NCBI GenBank assembly: GCA_016839055.1
Contig: JAEKNX010000003.1
Location: 310,001 to 374,000, forward strand
Length of the DNA: 64,000 bases
Source: Spirochaetales bacterium
Lineage (GTDB): Bacteria; Spirochaetota; Spirochaetia; UBA9216
Direction of reading: 5' to 3'
Shown here: in pieces, positions 1 to 9,344 of the stretch
How the letters are laid out: the number at the start of each line of letters is the position of its first letter
How positions within the stretch are numbered: the stretch's first letter is position 1
Made by a program: the position numbers and the translations under genes
The notes under the pieces: generated by a model
Database searches by the model: none
Seen by the model: only the letters and a program-made list of their open reading frames with translations
What the model was told of the DNA's origin: nothing

Positions 1-87
1 GCAAGATCTATCTCCGTCATTTTTCAACCTTTTCCCAGCCTCAGAATAATCCCCATGGCTGTCAGATAAGATTTTTGCAGCTTCAAT

Positions 88-116
88 TTGCTATTGATCA
101 TTCAGGTAAATATAAT
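88..116 (+). promoter_or_regulatory. Candidate sigma-70 promoter for the HD-GYP gene
   Basis: TTGCTA at 88-93 and TATAAT at 111-116 are separated by 17 bases, close to the sigma-70 consensus. The start codon of the next gene lies 35 bases downstream. Assignment is by pattern only. Nothing else is recognised in bases 1-151; no gene end could be assigned there. Confidence 0.45.
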
Positions 117-151
117 TATGGTTATGACAACATCCTCAGGAGCGCATTAAG

Positions 152-1096
152 ATGTCGATCAACAGGAAATGGATTTCTGCAAGGAAATCTCATCTCCATT
201 TTTACAATGAAATACCTCTATATTACCGGACCCCGTCAGGAAATATAGCACTCTATAAACCGGCCGGAATGTCGTTCTCCAGTGAAAGCCTAGAGCGGAA
301 ATATTCAATAGATGAATACTTCATTCATCCTGACAACCGCCTCGAAAGCATAGATGCCGCTCAGAATGGTTTCAATTCCGAACTGAGGCAGAAAATCTCG
401 GAAGAAAATATTGCCGATGTAAAAACCTCTCTGGTCGATCTTATTGAAGAAACCCTTTCGGCGCCTCGCGGAGGCGGACTCAGCAGGTCACCGCAGACTG
501 TAAATCAGATGATAGACGGATTTGCACTGAAACCAACGATAATGAAAAATTTCGCGAAAATTTCCTTCAATGATTACACTACCGCTCTTCATTCCGTAAA
601 TGTGATGGCTCTGACGATAGGCTACTGTTATTATGCGGCCCTTTCTGAAAACGAGACGAAGCAGCTAGGGCTATCCGCCCTCCTTCATGATGTCGGTAAA
701 ACTGAAATTCCACCCTACATTCTTAAGGCATCAAGAAAGCTCTCTGATGAAGAATTTGAGAAGGTTAAAGAGCATACGACCCTGGGCTTCGAGATGCTCA
801 ATCTTTACCAGGAAGAAGAAATCAAGAATGCGGCCATGGCAAGTATTGAACACCATGAAAAACTTGACGGATCAGGTTATCCTACAGGCAAGACGGACAT
901 TTCATACTCGGGAAGAGTCCTTGCCATCATCGACTGCTATGAGGCAATAACGAATGATGACAGACCCTACCGAACGGCTCTCAGCCCGATAAACGCGCTT
1001 GAACTGCTTAAAAAAGATGTTGATCAGGGCAAACTCGACAAAGAAATATTCCGTAATTTTGCCTACAGCTTGACCAATTTCAGGAAAGGTCTATAG
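152..1096 (+). CDS. HD-GYP domain phosphodiesterase
   Basis: Likely cyclic di-GMP phosphodiesterase of the HD-GYP family (314 aa). The N-terminal ~140 residues match no domain I recognise. The HD-GYP domain spans about 140-310, with the HD pair at 179-180 in LLHDVGKTEIP, the HH pair at 234-235 and the signature DGSGYP at 239-244. The complete HD plus GYP signature argues for an active enzyme, because degenerate copies usually lose one of them. AGGAG lies about 9 bases before the ATG. There is no transmembrane segment, so it should be cytoplasmic. It stands alone, convergent with the next gene. A GGDEF protein occurs at 38641, so both making and breaking of cyclic di-GMP are represented in the window. 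Confidence 0.9.
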   Translation: MSINRKWISARKSHLHFYNEIPLYYRTPSGNIALYKPAGMSFSSESLERKYSIDEYFIHPDNRLESIDAAQNGFNSELRQKISEENIADVKTSLVDLIEETLSAPRGGGLSRSPQTVNQMIDGFALKPTIMKNFAKISFNDYTTALHSVNVMALTIGYCYYAALSENETKQLGLSALLHDVGKTEIPPYILKASRKLSDEEFEKVKEHTTLGFEMLNLYQEEEIKNAAMASIEHHEKLDGSGYPTGKTDISYSGRVLAIIDCYEAITNDDRPYRTALSPINALELLKKDVDQGKLDKEIFRNFAYSLTNFRKGL

Positions 1097-1115
1097 TCCG
1101 TAGCCCCGCCATTAT

Positions 1116-1550
1116 TCAGAATGCTCCAAGCTGACAACTGTGAACCCGGATATTCTCCGCTTCACAAACTGCGGCAGCATGAATCTTCGGACTTCCAGCC
1201 TCGGCGGCGGCTTCCCATAAAGACAGACAGCTAATACCGTCCTCATCTGCCCTGGCCTTAACAGCCATCCGGAGCTGTTCGGCATCCTCACGGGGACTCA
1301 GATCAGCCTTACCCCGGTCGGTCTTATGACCGAAGAGACCCAGCTGACAGCCGTTAATCCGGACCTCCATCAAATCGAGCGCCCTCCCGACGGCCTCCGC
1401 CTTTATTCCCGCAGCGGCCGCGGCCTCATGGGCGGCGTTACAGCTGATTCTTCCCTCATGTACACGCTTTTTCAAAGCAGCAGCCGCTCTTTCATTCAGC
1501 TCGGTTCCCTCCGGATGCTTTCCCGCGTAATGTCCTTCATCTTCATGCAT
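1116..1550 (-). CDS. Small protein with an internal duplication, downstream of SbcC
   Basis: Uncharacterised protein of 144 aa. The start is chosen at 1550 because AGAGGAG lies just upstream; the longer reading frame would run far into sbcC. The protein is a tandem duplication: each half has a helical, alanine-rich stretch (ISCNAAHEAAAAAG and ISCLSLWEAAAEAG) followed by a nearly identical ending (INGCQLGLF and VHSCQLGAF). The conserved Cys-Gln-Leu-Gly-x-Phe ending in both halves points to a structural or ligand-binding role. I do not recognise the family with certainty; a small helical DNA-binding fold is possible. It follows sbcC by 16 bases on the same strand, so it is probably co-transcribed with sbcDC. 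Confidence 0.7.
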   Translation of the reverse strand: MHEDEGHYAGKHPEGTELNERAAAALKKRVHEGRISCNAAHEAAAAAGIKAEAVGRALDLMEVRINGCQLGLFGHKTDRGKADLSPREDAEQLRMAVKARADEDGISCLSLWEAAAEAGSPKIHAAAVCEAENIRVHSCQLGAF

Positions 1551-1566
1551 AATATTATTCTCTCCT

Positions 1567-4500
1567 CTAATTATTCCAACTACTAGTAATGTCACTTCCT
1601 TCCTCAGTCTCGTTCCTGACAGTAATATATGTATCAATCTCCTGTTTCAGTTCTTCAACATGGGAGATAATTCCTACCGTTCGTTCTTCCCGCTTAAGTG
1701 ATTTCAGACTCTCGAATACCAGAGCAAGCGATTCCCGGTCAAGAGAACCGAAACCCTCATCGAGAAAGAAAAAACCTGAACGCTCTTTTCCGATACTGTC
1801 TGCCAACGCGAGAGATAGTGAAAACGCGGCCTGAAAAGTCTGTCCGCCGGAAAGTGTTTTTATAGATCTTATCTTTCCTTCATTTAGATAATCTCTCACA
1901 ATGAAATTGTTCGCCTCATCAAGTTCGAGCCGGAGAGACTCTCTCGTGAGTTTCCTGAATCTATCGTTAGCTGCTGCACATAGTTCTCTCAGGTAGACTG
2001 TTGAGACGTAATCGATGAATTTCTTGGCCTTAAAAAGATTTCTAATGGTATTTATATTTTCTCCTCTAATCCGAAGCGCCCTCAGCTCCTCCTGGAGTTC
2101 CTTTTTTCGTATCAACCGCTTCTCTAAATCCGCTATCACGTTGCGAATCCGGCCTGAGGCCTCGGCAGTGTAGTTCATCTTCTGTTTCAGCTCTTCATTC
2201 TCACAAACAGCCTTCTGGTGCTTTCTCTCATCATAAACCCTTCCGCCGACAAGCCTTTCAAGCCTGCTAAGCTCCGATTTCAACCTGTCGGTTTCCCTGA
2301 TGAAAAATTCAATCTCCGCCCTCTCTCTTTCAGGCTCAATCCCGAGACCAAGGACTGTCGAGACTTCATCAAGACTGGAAAATTCCGATTCTTCAATTTT
2401 CCTCTCGAGGGCCTCAAAGGCCTCTTTCTTCTGACCAGAGAGTTCGGATAAACGGGTCTCTATCAATGAATGTTCGGTCAATCGCTTCTCATAGATCAGG
2501 CCGGTCTTCTTTCTTAAAAGATCAAGTCGTTCATACTCTGAAACAATTCTTCCCATATCATTTTCAAGCGTCTTCAGTTCTCCGGCAAGCCGGGACGAAT
2601 CAAAACTCCTGTTAGCCTCGAGAAATTTCCCATCTATCCTGTCCTGCTTGCCGGAAATCCCCGCTCCGGCCGCGGCCATAGAGATATTCAGCTCGTTTAT
2701 CCTGGCCTCTTTCTCGCGGCGGATTATGTCACAGTTCTCCGTCTCTTTCGTCAATGCCGAGATCATCTGCTGAAGATGCTGCCTCTTCTCATCAGTTTTT
2801 ACATACTCAACCCAGGCTGCTTTGAACGCCTCCGGATTATCAGGGCTGAAAAGATCAGAGGGGAACCTTTCTGTCAATTTATCAAGATCATCCTGCAGCC
2901 CCGCGATTCTCTCCTCAGTACTCTTTCGCCTTCCCTCCAGGGCCGATTCCTCATTTCTGAGGGCGGAGACTCCCTGCTTCAACGAGGAGAGTAGCTTCTT
3001 AACTCTTTCAAGCTCATCCTCCTCCCCCCTCAGATCATCATCACAATCCGCAGTCGGGGCGGCCGGAGAAGGGTGCTCGATAGCGCCGCAGACGGGACAG
3101 GCCTTCCCCTCCTCAAGTGAGCCGGCAATTTTCAGAACTTCCGCCGCCACTCCCGCCGCGAAAACCCTTTTTCCGAGCTCTTTTTCCACTTGGATAATCC
3201 AGTTCTCAATTTCCAGCACAGCCTCATCGGCCTTGGAAAGAGATTCAGGAAGAGCGTGCAGCCGGCCTCTCTCTATTAGCTCAGAGAGGCCCGGAAGAGC
3301 AGAGGCCCTTCCGCTAACTTCGCCTGATGCGACTTGAACAGCTTTAAGGCGATCCTGTTCGAATCTTATGGAATTATTATTCTCCTCCAAGGCCGCGAAG
3401 GAGGCTGACAGCCGGCGCATTAAATCCGCAGTGAGCGGACCGGTATCAAGGCCGGCAAGCTCCGCCCGAGACTGCCCAAGTTCCCCGGCATATTCTGAGT
3501 TTTTTTCAAGAAGTTCTGCAAGCTGGACCTGCTCTTTTTTTTGTGCTGCCTGCAGGACGGCGGCGTTCTCCTCTTCGGTTTTCAGCTGTATTAAAAGAGA
3601 ATACCATTCTGCCCTGGTGCGGTATTCCTCAAGCCTCGAATTTTCAACCTCAATCCGGGAAAACTCCAGCTCCGCTCCGCGAAAGGACTTCTCCTCGGCA
3701 TCAAGGGCTGAAACAATCTCCCCGAGAGAGCGCTCGACCTTCGCATATTCAATATTCCGCGTCTCCAGACTGCTCAGATCAAGTCGAAAAAGATCCCGGC
3801 AGAGTTCAAATCTGGTCAGATTTTTTTTCCGTTTTTCAATATCTTCAGAGCTGGCGAGCTTATCTTCGAGGCCTGCCTTTATTTCAAAATAATCCCGGCT
3901 CAGCTTTTGAAGCTCCTCCAGCCCGGCGACTATCCCGTCGCTTTTTTTAACTTCACTGCCGATTTGCACCATTTCCTCATCAAGGGAAGAGAGCTCCTTC
4001 CGGGCCGATGAGAGCCCCTCTTTACGGGCATAGTCGAGCCCCGAGAGCTCGCCCTCGGCAACAGAAACCAATCTGGCGTTAACCCCCGCGAGATCGGCTG
4101 CCTTTGAATAAAGATCAAAGCGGTCAAGCTGAAAAAGCTCCATCAGCATCTCGGTGCGCTTTCCCTTCTCAAGATGAAGGAACTCCTGAAATTTCCCCTG
4201 CGGCACTATCACGGTCCTTCTGAAATTATCATAACTCAGACCGATGATTCCCTCCGCGCTGACTGTGTAGTCTTTATCGAAGAGGGGTATCCATTCTTCG
4301 TCTTTTTCTATATATCCGCCGCGTTCCGGGGTTTCGATTTTCTCAAAGATCTTTTTATTCCGCCTGATATCAAAGGTAAATCTGTAGCGCTCCCCAGCAT
4401 GGCTGAAGGTAAAATCTATATACATCCTGTCCGACATTAGGTTCATCATATTGTAATAGACTCTAGTCGACAGCCGCTCTATTTTCCCATAGAGAACATA

Positions 4501-4647
4501 GGTAATTGCCTCAAGAATAGCCGACTTCCCGCTCCCCACATTTCCGAAAATCCCAAAAAGGTCAGCCCGGCAGAGGGTGGAAAAATCTATCACAGTCTCA
4601 TTCTTATAGGAGTAAAGCCCCTTAAGAATCAGTTTTTCCGGTTTCAT
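1567..4647 (-). CDS. sbcC: Exonuclease subunit SbcC
   Basis: Large ATPase subunit of the SbcCD (Rad50-Mre11-like) nuclease, which opens hairpins and processes blocked DNA ends (1026 aa). The N-terminal P-loop is GNVGSGKS. Long coiled coils flank a zinc hook CPVC at about residues 514-517. The C-terminal half carries the ABC signature LSGGQTFQAAFSLSLALA and Walker B FFFLDEGFGSLD. The length is typical for the family. Its start overlaps the sbcD stop by 4 bases (ATGA), so the two are translationally coupled. The complete motifs and partner make this assignment secure. Confidence 0.97.
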   Translation of the reverse strand: MKPEKLILKGLYSYKNETVIDFSTLCRADLFGIFGNVGSGKSAILEAITYVLYGKIERLSTRVYYNMMNLMSDRMYIDFTFSHAGERYRFTFDIRRNKKIFEKIETPERGGYIEKDEEWIPLFDKDYTVSAEGIIGLSYDNFRRTVIVPQGKFQEFLHLEKGKRTEMLMELFQLDRFDLYSKAADLAGVNARLVSVAEGELSGLDYARKEGLSSARKELSSLDEEMVQIGSEVKKSDGIVAGLEELQKLSRDYFEIKAGLEDKLASSEDIEKRKKNLTRFELCRDLFRLDLSSLETRNIEYAKVERSLGEIVSALDAEEKSFRGAELEFSRIEVENSRLEEYRTRAEWYSLLIQLKTEEENAAVLQAAQKKEQVQLAELLEKNSEYAGELGQSRAELAGLDTGPLTADLMRRLSASFAALEENNNSIRFEQDRLKAVQVASGEVSGRASALPGLSELIERGRLHALPESLSKADEAVLEIENWIIQVEKELGKRVFAAGVAAEVLKIAGSLEEGKACPVCGAIEHPSPAAPTADCDDDLRGEEDELERVKKLLSSLKQGVSALRNEESALEGRRKSTEERIAGLQDDLDKLTERFPSDLFSPDNPEAFKAAWVEYVKTDEKRQHLQQMISALTKETENCDIIRREKEARINELNISMAAAGAGISGKQDRIDGKFLEANRSFDSSRLAGELKTLENDMGRIVSEYERLDLLRKKTGLIYEKRLTEHSLIETRLSELSGQKKEAFEALERKIEESEFSSLDEVSTVLGLGIEPERERAEIEFFIRETDRLKSELSRLERLVGGRVYDERKHQKAVCENEELKQKMNYTAEASGRIRNVIADLEKRLIRKKELQEELRALRIRGENINTIRNLFKAKKFIDYVSTVYLRELCAAANDRFRKLTRESLRLELDEANNFIVRDYLNEGKIRSIKTLSGGQTFQAAFSLSLALADSIGKERSGFFFLDEGFGSLDRESLALVFESLKSLKREERTVGIISHVEELKQEIDTYITVRNETEEGSDITSSWNN

Positions 4648-5876
4648 TCGTCCCCTCCCGGCTGTGCCGCGATTTCCCTGAATATTTCCATCAGATCATC
4701 ATCCGGCTCAACTCCCTTACAGTAGCTGAAGTAGGAGCGGAAAAGCCCCTCGAGAGATTCGCTCAGATCAGGCGCATGCCTATCTTCAAAGCCTCCATCT
4801 TCGCGGGAATCTTCTTCCCTACTTTTAGGAATTACAGCGGTTATCCCGTCATGGCATCCATGCAGCCGCCTGCGGTCTTCGGCGCTGATATAATTATCAC
4901 ATTCGATGATGAGCTCGATGTAACATTCCTGATTCTTTCCAAGCCACTCGACCGCGCTGTCAACATCGCCGAAGATTCTCCGGTATATTCGCCTGCCACT
5001 ACTTACCTCGGCGGTTCTTACGGCCGCCTTTCCTCCCGGCTCAAGCTCTACAATACTAACTGACTTCTGCTGGTCCTCCTCGCTCAGCCCGAATGCAAGC
5101 GGACTACCCGAGTATACGACCATAGACGGAGAACTGCGGACCTCTGAGGGCCTGTGCAGATGGCCGAGGGCAGTATACTGAACCTGCATCGGCAGCAGCC
5201 GGGCATCTATCAGCTCAAGCCCTCCGGGATGGAGGATGCTCCGCTCTTCATCAGGCTCCGCCGGGGCTTTTTCTCCGGCAGTCATAAACAGATGAGCCGC
5301 GAGAATATTAACGCCGCCATCATCACAGTATTTCTCGGCAAGTTCGCTCCAACGCTGGGCAAGCAGTGCCGAGAGAAGTTCCTCTTTCTTATCTGCGGCA
5401 AGAAACTTTCTGAGCCTGTTTTCATTGGCATAAGGAGTAATCAATATTCGAACCTGCGGTTTTTCCGGAAAATCAACAGTGATAATTCCCTTAGCGGGGA
5501 AATCAACGGCAGTTCCGGAGACAAACAGCTTCCTGCTCCGGGTAAAATCGGGGTAACCTGCAAAAAAGATTCCACATTCCGCCGCCAGCGGGTCGGGAGC
5601 CTCGATTCGGTCAGGAGAGTCATGATTCCCTGCAATGGCTATCACGGGCCGGCTGCCGCCGGCTGTCATTTTTTTCAGCTCCTGATACAGCAGCTCCACC
5701 GCCTCATTCGACGGATTAAAATTATCGAAAATGTCTCCGGCAAGAAGAATGAAATCAACATCTTCTCTTTCCGCTATCCCCCGAATTTCTTCGAGAACGA
5801 GACGCTGCTCCGGAAGACGGGAATAATCGCCGAGTTTTGCACCGAGATGCCAATCTGAGGTATGTAAAAACTTCAA
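4644..5876 (-). CDS. sbcD: Exonuclease subunit SbcD
   Basis: Mre11-like metallophosphoesterase nuclease subunit of SbcCD (410 aa). The metal-binding motifs appear in order: HTSDWHLGAKL at the N-terminus, AGDIFD, AGNHDSPDR, AAHLF and GHLHRP. The start codon is TTG at 5876, preceded by AAGGAG at good spacing; the first residues MKFLHTSDWH are the usual family start. It is the first gene of the sbcD-sbcC-duplicated-protein operon. The bases between it and the divergent ABC gene at 6008 should hold both promoters, but I could not pick clear -35/-10 boxes. Confidence 0.96.
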   Translation of the reverse strand: MKFLHTSDWHLGAKLGDYSRLPEQRLVLEEIRGIAEREDVDFILLAGDIFDNFNPSNEAVELLYQELKKMTAGGSRPVIAIAGNHDSPDRIEAPDPLAAECGIFFAGYPDFTRSRKLFVSGTAVDFPAKGIITVDFPEKPQVRILITPYANENRLRKFLAADKKEELLSALLAQRWSELAEKYCDDGGVNILAAHLFMTAGEKAPAEPDEERSILHPGGLELIDARLLPMQVQYTALGHLHRPSEVRSSPSMVVYSGSPLAFGLSEEDQQKSVSIVELEPGGKAAVRTAEVSSGRRIYRRIFGDVDSAVEWLGKNQECYIELIIECDNYISAEDRRRLHGCHDGITAVIPKSREEDSREDGGFEDRHAPDLSESLEGLFRSYFSYCKGVEPDDDLMEIFREIAAQPGGDE

Positions 5877-6007
5877 TGCCTGCTCCTTATGAAGTGATTA
5901 TACATTTTTTCAATTCACATGTGAATAAAATAAAAACTAGGGTGTATTAGTTATAAGTAGTGAAAAGTTCAGAGACAGGACCTCTTAATCTTTTCCTGGA
6001 GGTAAAG

Positions 6008-6751
6008 ATGATTGAAATAATAGATGTATCGAAAACTTATTCTGCAGGCGGGGTCAAAGCCGTTGACGGAATGAATCTTAAAATAGAACCGGGCAAAATT
6101 TTTGGTTTTCTCGGACCGAACGGGGCGGGCAAGTCAACGACTATTAAAATGCTGACAGGCCTGCTGCTTCCGGATCAGGGTAATATCCGGATTAATAATA
6201 TAGACATTCTCAAAGAGCCGATAAAGGCAAAAACCATTATAGGCTACGTCCCTGACGAGCCGGTTTTCTATGAAAAGATGAGTGGAGCGCAATTCCTCGG
6301 GTTCATCGCCGACATCTTCAGGATGGATGCCGGCTCCAGGGCGGCAGCCGCCGCAATAGCAGAAGAGTTTGGAATCGGAGATAAACTCGGCGAGGCGGTA
6401 TCATCCTATTCCCATGGAATGAAGCAGAAACTGTCAATTACAGCTGCCCTGATGCATAATCCCGAAGTTTTCATTCTTGACGAGCCGATTACCGGACTGG
6501 ATCCTCAGTCTGCCTTCATCCTTAAAACAAAGATGAGGGAACTCTGCAAACAGGGGAAAACTGTTTTCTTCTCAACCCATGTAATGGAGGTTGCCGAGAA
6601 AATTTGCGATGAAGTCGGAATCATCAATAAAGGAAGAATCATCGTCCGCGGAGATCTCAATGAGATCAGGGCGGGGCAGGCTTCCGGCCCCGATGACTCA
6701 CTCGAAAGCATTTTTCTGGAGCTTACTAATGAACACATTGATATTAACTAA
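6008..6751 (+). CDS. ABC transporter ATP-binding protein
   Basis: ATPase subunit of an ABC-2-type exporter (247 aa). The start at 6008 is preferred because GGAGG lies 5 bases upstream and the protein then begins MIEIIDVSKTY, as usual for the family; an earlier GTG at 5960 is unlikely. Walker A is GPNGAGKST, the signature is YSHGMKQKLSI (an S-H-G-M variant of LSGGQ common in this subfamily) and Walker B is VFILDEPITGLDP. The next gene overlaps it by 23 bases and encodes the membrane partner. The substrate cannot be deduced; drugs, lipids or peptides are all possible. Confidence 0.92.
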   Translation: MIEIIDVSKTYSAGGVKAVDGMNLKIEPGKIFGFLGPNGAGKSTTIKMLTGLLLPDQGNIRINNIDILKEPIKAKTIIGYVPDEPVFYEKMSGAQFLGFIADIFRMDAGSRAAAAAIAEEFGIGDKLGEAVSSYSHGMKQKLSITAALMHNPEVFILDEPITGLDPQSAFILKTKMRELCKQGKTVFFSTHVMEVAEKICDEVGIINKGRIIVRGDLNEIRAGQASGPDDSLESIFLELTNEHIDIN

Positions 6752-8387
6752 GGCAAGAATTTCGTCATCAGGACTTTTCTCAAAATCCTACATCTCGGAT
6801 CTGAAAAAAAGAGATCAGCTCTGGATTCTTCCCCTCGCCTTCGCCGGCATACTGGCAGGGCTTATCTTCTTCCTTTTCATGCTGATTCAGAATTACCGTG
6901 CAATACTGATAATGGGTATAAACACACGTCAGCCTGAAATACTTATGTTCATTTCAGGCATATTCAGTTCGGTTCTACTGCTGTTCATCGGAACCCCTAT
7001 TAGCCTTTCGAATATCTTCTATTCAAAAGATAATAGGCTGATAGTACCGCTTCCGGTATCCACTGCTGAAATTGCAGCCTCGAGGATTATAACAGTCTAT
7101 CTTTTTGTTCTGCCGATTCATCTGCTTATAAACATTCCGGCAGTAGTGCTCTACTTTTCCGCTGTCGAAGGGTCTATCTCAGCCGTCGGGGCTGCGATCT
7201 CCCTCTGTCTTCTGGGGCCGCTTCTTCCCCTATCTCTTGCACTTCTATCCTCCGCCGCCCTCGCTAAAGCTGCCGATCTATCAGGTCACCGTACAGCCTT
7301 CGAAATAGCGGGAATGGGGATGGCAATCGTTCTGCTCGGAGCCCTGCAGCTGTCTTTCGGACGTTCAATAATGGGCGGCGGTGACTTCAGCCGGATAGCA
7401 AAGATACTCAACGATTACCTAATTCCGGTAAGGAAGGTCTTGTTTATATCAGACTGGACGGCCTCCGGCTTCGTCACCGGCGGCTGGCTGTACGCTCTTG
7501 CAGGAGCGGTCTCCTCAATCGCCGCGGCTGCCGCGGCACTTCTTCTTCTAAAAAAAGCAGTGCGGCTGAACCTGACCGACAGACCGGAAAATAAGAAACG
7601 CAGAAAGAGTCCCGCGACAAAAGAGCGCCAGATAGCAAAGCATCTTTACAGATCCTCGGCGCCGGTTAAAGCCCTGCTCCGCAGGGAGTGGTCGATTATT
7701 TCTTCAAACTCAACCTTTTTATTTGAAGTCAGCGGCGAGGTGATTGTACTTCCGATCATGCTTCTGGTTTTCTATTTTGCTATTCCAGGCGATTTCTTCT
7801 CGACTTTTAGTGAGATAACCGCATCACTGACCGTCCTTCCCCTTTTGGCCTTCGGAGCTCTCATCCTCTTCAGCTCAATAAACTCGGTATCATCCACATC
7901 TCTATCCAGGGAGGGCTCGATGTTCCGGCTCAGCAAGGCTCTGCCTGTATCCGGCAGTATGCAGATAAAATCCAAGCTGATTTTTCATCTCATCCTCTTT
8001 CTATCCTCCTGGTATCTGAACCTGATAATCCTTATGGTTATTCTAAAACTTCCTCCGATCCATCTGCTCTATCTGATTCCGGGAGGACCGGCTGTGATCA
8101 TCCTTATCTTCATTACCAACATCCATATTGATCTCAGCCGGCCGGTACTGAACTGGACCCACCCTCAGCAGGCAATGAAACAGAATATGAACGTTCTGAT
8201 AGGTATGGGATTAAGCATACTTTCAGCCGGGGCTCTCGCAGCGGCGGCAGCCGTGCTCTATCTCTCAGGGCTCGGCATACTATTTATAGGAATTATAGTC
8301 ACCATCATTGCAGCGGCAGCCGATTTCATGCTTATAGGTAAATTATTTAATTATGCGGACCGGAGATATGGAGAAATAAACCCATAG
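6729..8387 (+). CDS. ABC transporter permease, ABC-2 type
   Basis: Polytopic membrane protein of 552 aa, probably the permease for the preceding ATPase. The ATG at 6729 follows CTGGAG and overlaps the end of the ATPase gene by 23 bases, which indicates translational coupling. About twelve hydrophobic segments are visible, in two sets separated by a charged cytoplasmic loop near residues 285-310 (rich in Lys and Arg). The two-set layout suggests that the two transmembrane halves are on one chain. No sequence motif reveals the substrate. Confidence 0.82.
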   Translation: MNTLILTKARISSSGLFSKSYISDLKKRDQLWILPLAFAGILAGLIFFLFMLIQNYRAILIMGINTRQPEILMFISGIFSSVLLLFIGTPISLSNIFYSKDNRLIVPLPVSTAEIAASRIITVYLFVLPIHLLINIPAVVLYFSAVEGSISAVGAAISLCLLGPLLPLSLALLSSAALAKAADLSGHRTAFEIAGMGMAIVLLGALQLSFGRSIMGGGDFSRIAKILNDYLIPVRKVLFISDWTASGFVTGGWLYALAGAVSSIAAAAAALLLLKKAVRLNLTDRPENKKRRKSPATKERQIAKHLYRSSAPVKALLRREWSIISSNSTFLFEVSGEVIVLPIMLLVFYFAIPGDFFSTFSEITASLTVLPLLAFGALILFSSINSVSSTSLSREGSMFRLSKALPVSGSMQIKSKLIFHLILFLSSWYLNLIILMVILKLPPIHLLYLIPGGPAVIILIFITNIHIDLSRPVLNWTHPQQAMKQNMNVLIGMGLSILSAGALAAAAAVLYLSGLGILFIGIIVTIIAAAADFMLIGKLFNYADRRYGEINP

Positions 8388-8404
8388 CAAGTATAATAAC
8401 CAGC

Positions 8405-9307
8405 ATGAAGATAAGCGTTATTATTCCTACAAAGAACGAGGAAGAACTTCTTCCCAAACTTCTCCGGAGCATCCAGCTGCAGGATTACAAAGATTATGAG
8501 GTAATTGTCGCAGACGCGAAATCCTCCGACAGCACACGTGAAATTGCCCTGAATTTCGGAGCTAAAGTCGTCGACGGCGGCATGCCAGGTGCCGGACGGA
8601 ACGCCGGAGCCAGGGCCGCCGAGGGCGATCTCTTCATTTTTCTTGACGCAGACGTTATTATACCGCCTCATTTCATGACTAATCTGCACGCCGAGATGCA
8701 GGAACGGTACATTGATGTTGCAACCTGTTCGATAAAACCATTGTCCGACATTCAGCTCGATAGAATAATTCATAAGCTTATCAACCTCACCATACTCGCA
8801 AACCTCAGAGTCGATCCCAAGGCATTCGGCTTCTGCATCTTTATCACCAGGAGACTGTTTGAACGGATAGGCGGATTTGATGAGACAATCAAGGTTGCAG
8901 AAGATAATGATCTGGTAAAACGCGCCTCCGAGTTTCGGCCCTTAAGATATCTTAACAAGACCTTTCTCCACGTCAGTGTCAGAAGATTCGAGAAAGAAGG
9001 CAGGCTGCATTATGTAGCCAAGGGAATCGGCCTGAATGTATACAGGATCTTCAAGGGTGAGATCAGGCACGATAATGATGTCGTCAGCTATTCCTTCGGC
9101 GGCTATGGAATAGGCAAAGCAAACAAGAAGGCTCTGGACATAATCGAAGACGGCCTCATAAACATGGAAAAAACCTATAAAAACCGGCTCAACGCTAGGC
9201 GACAGCAGAGAATATTAAAAACCGAGCATGATGAACGTATAAAACTCCTCGATCAGCTCAAAAAGATCTCCGGCGATTTCAAAAGTGTGATCTTAGACGA
9301 CGAATAA
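8405..9307 (+). CDS. Glycosyltransferase family 2 protein
   Basis: Inverting GT-A glycosyltransferase (300 aa). It begins with the typical beta strand ISVIIPTKNEEELLPKLLRS, then VVDGGMPGAGRNAGA and the metal-binding DxD-like LDADVI. A conserved GGFDE motif followed by EDNDL contains the probable catalytic base. The product could be a cell-envelope glycolipid or polysaccharide; acceptor and donor cannot be read from the sequence. There is no transmembrane segment. The ribosome site is weak, but the gene begins 17 bases after the permease and may share its transcript. Confidence 0.88.
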   Translation: MKISVIIPTKNEEELLPKLLRSIQLQDYKDYEVIVADAKSSDSTREIALNFGAKVVDGGMPGAGRNAGARAAEGDLFIFLDADVIIPPHFMTNLHAEMQERYIDVATCSIKPLSDIQLDRIIHKLINLTILANLRVDPKAFGFCIFITRRLFERIGGFDETIKVAEDNDLVKRASEFRPLRYLNKTFLHVSVRRFEKEGRLHYVAKGIGLNVYRIFKGEIRHDNDVVSYSFGGYGIGKANKKALDIIEDGLINMEKTYKNRLNARRQQRILKTEHDERIKLLDQLKKISGDFKSVILDDE

Positions 9308-9344
9308 CCTGCCGGTACTTATCAGCTGCTGGGCAGTACGTTTA

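Noticed and set aside
1-151. Partial gene at the left edge
   Set aside because: One forward frame stays open from base 3 past the window start, but it overlaps the well-supported HD-GYP start and has no recognisable sequence.
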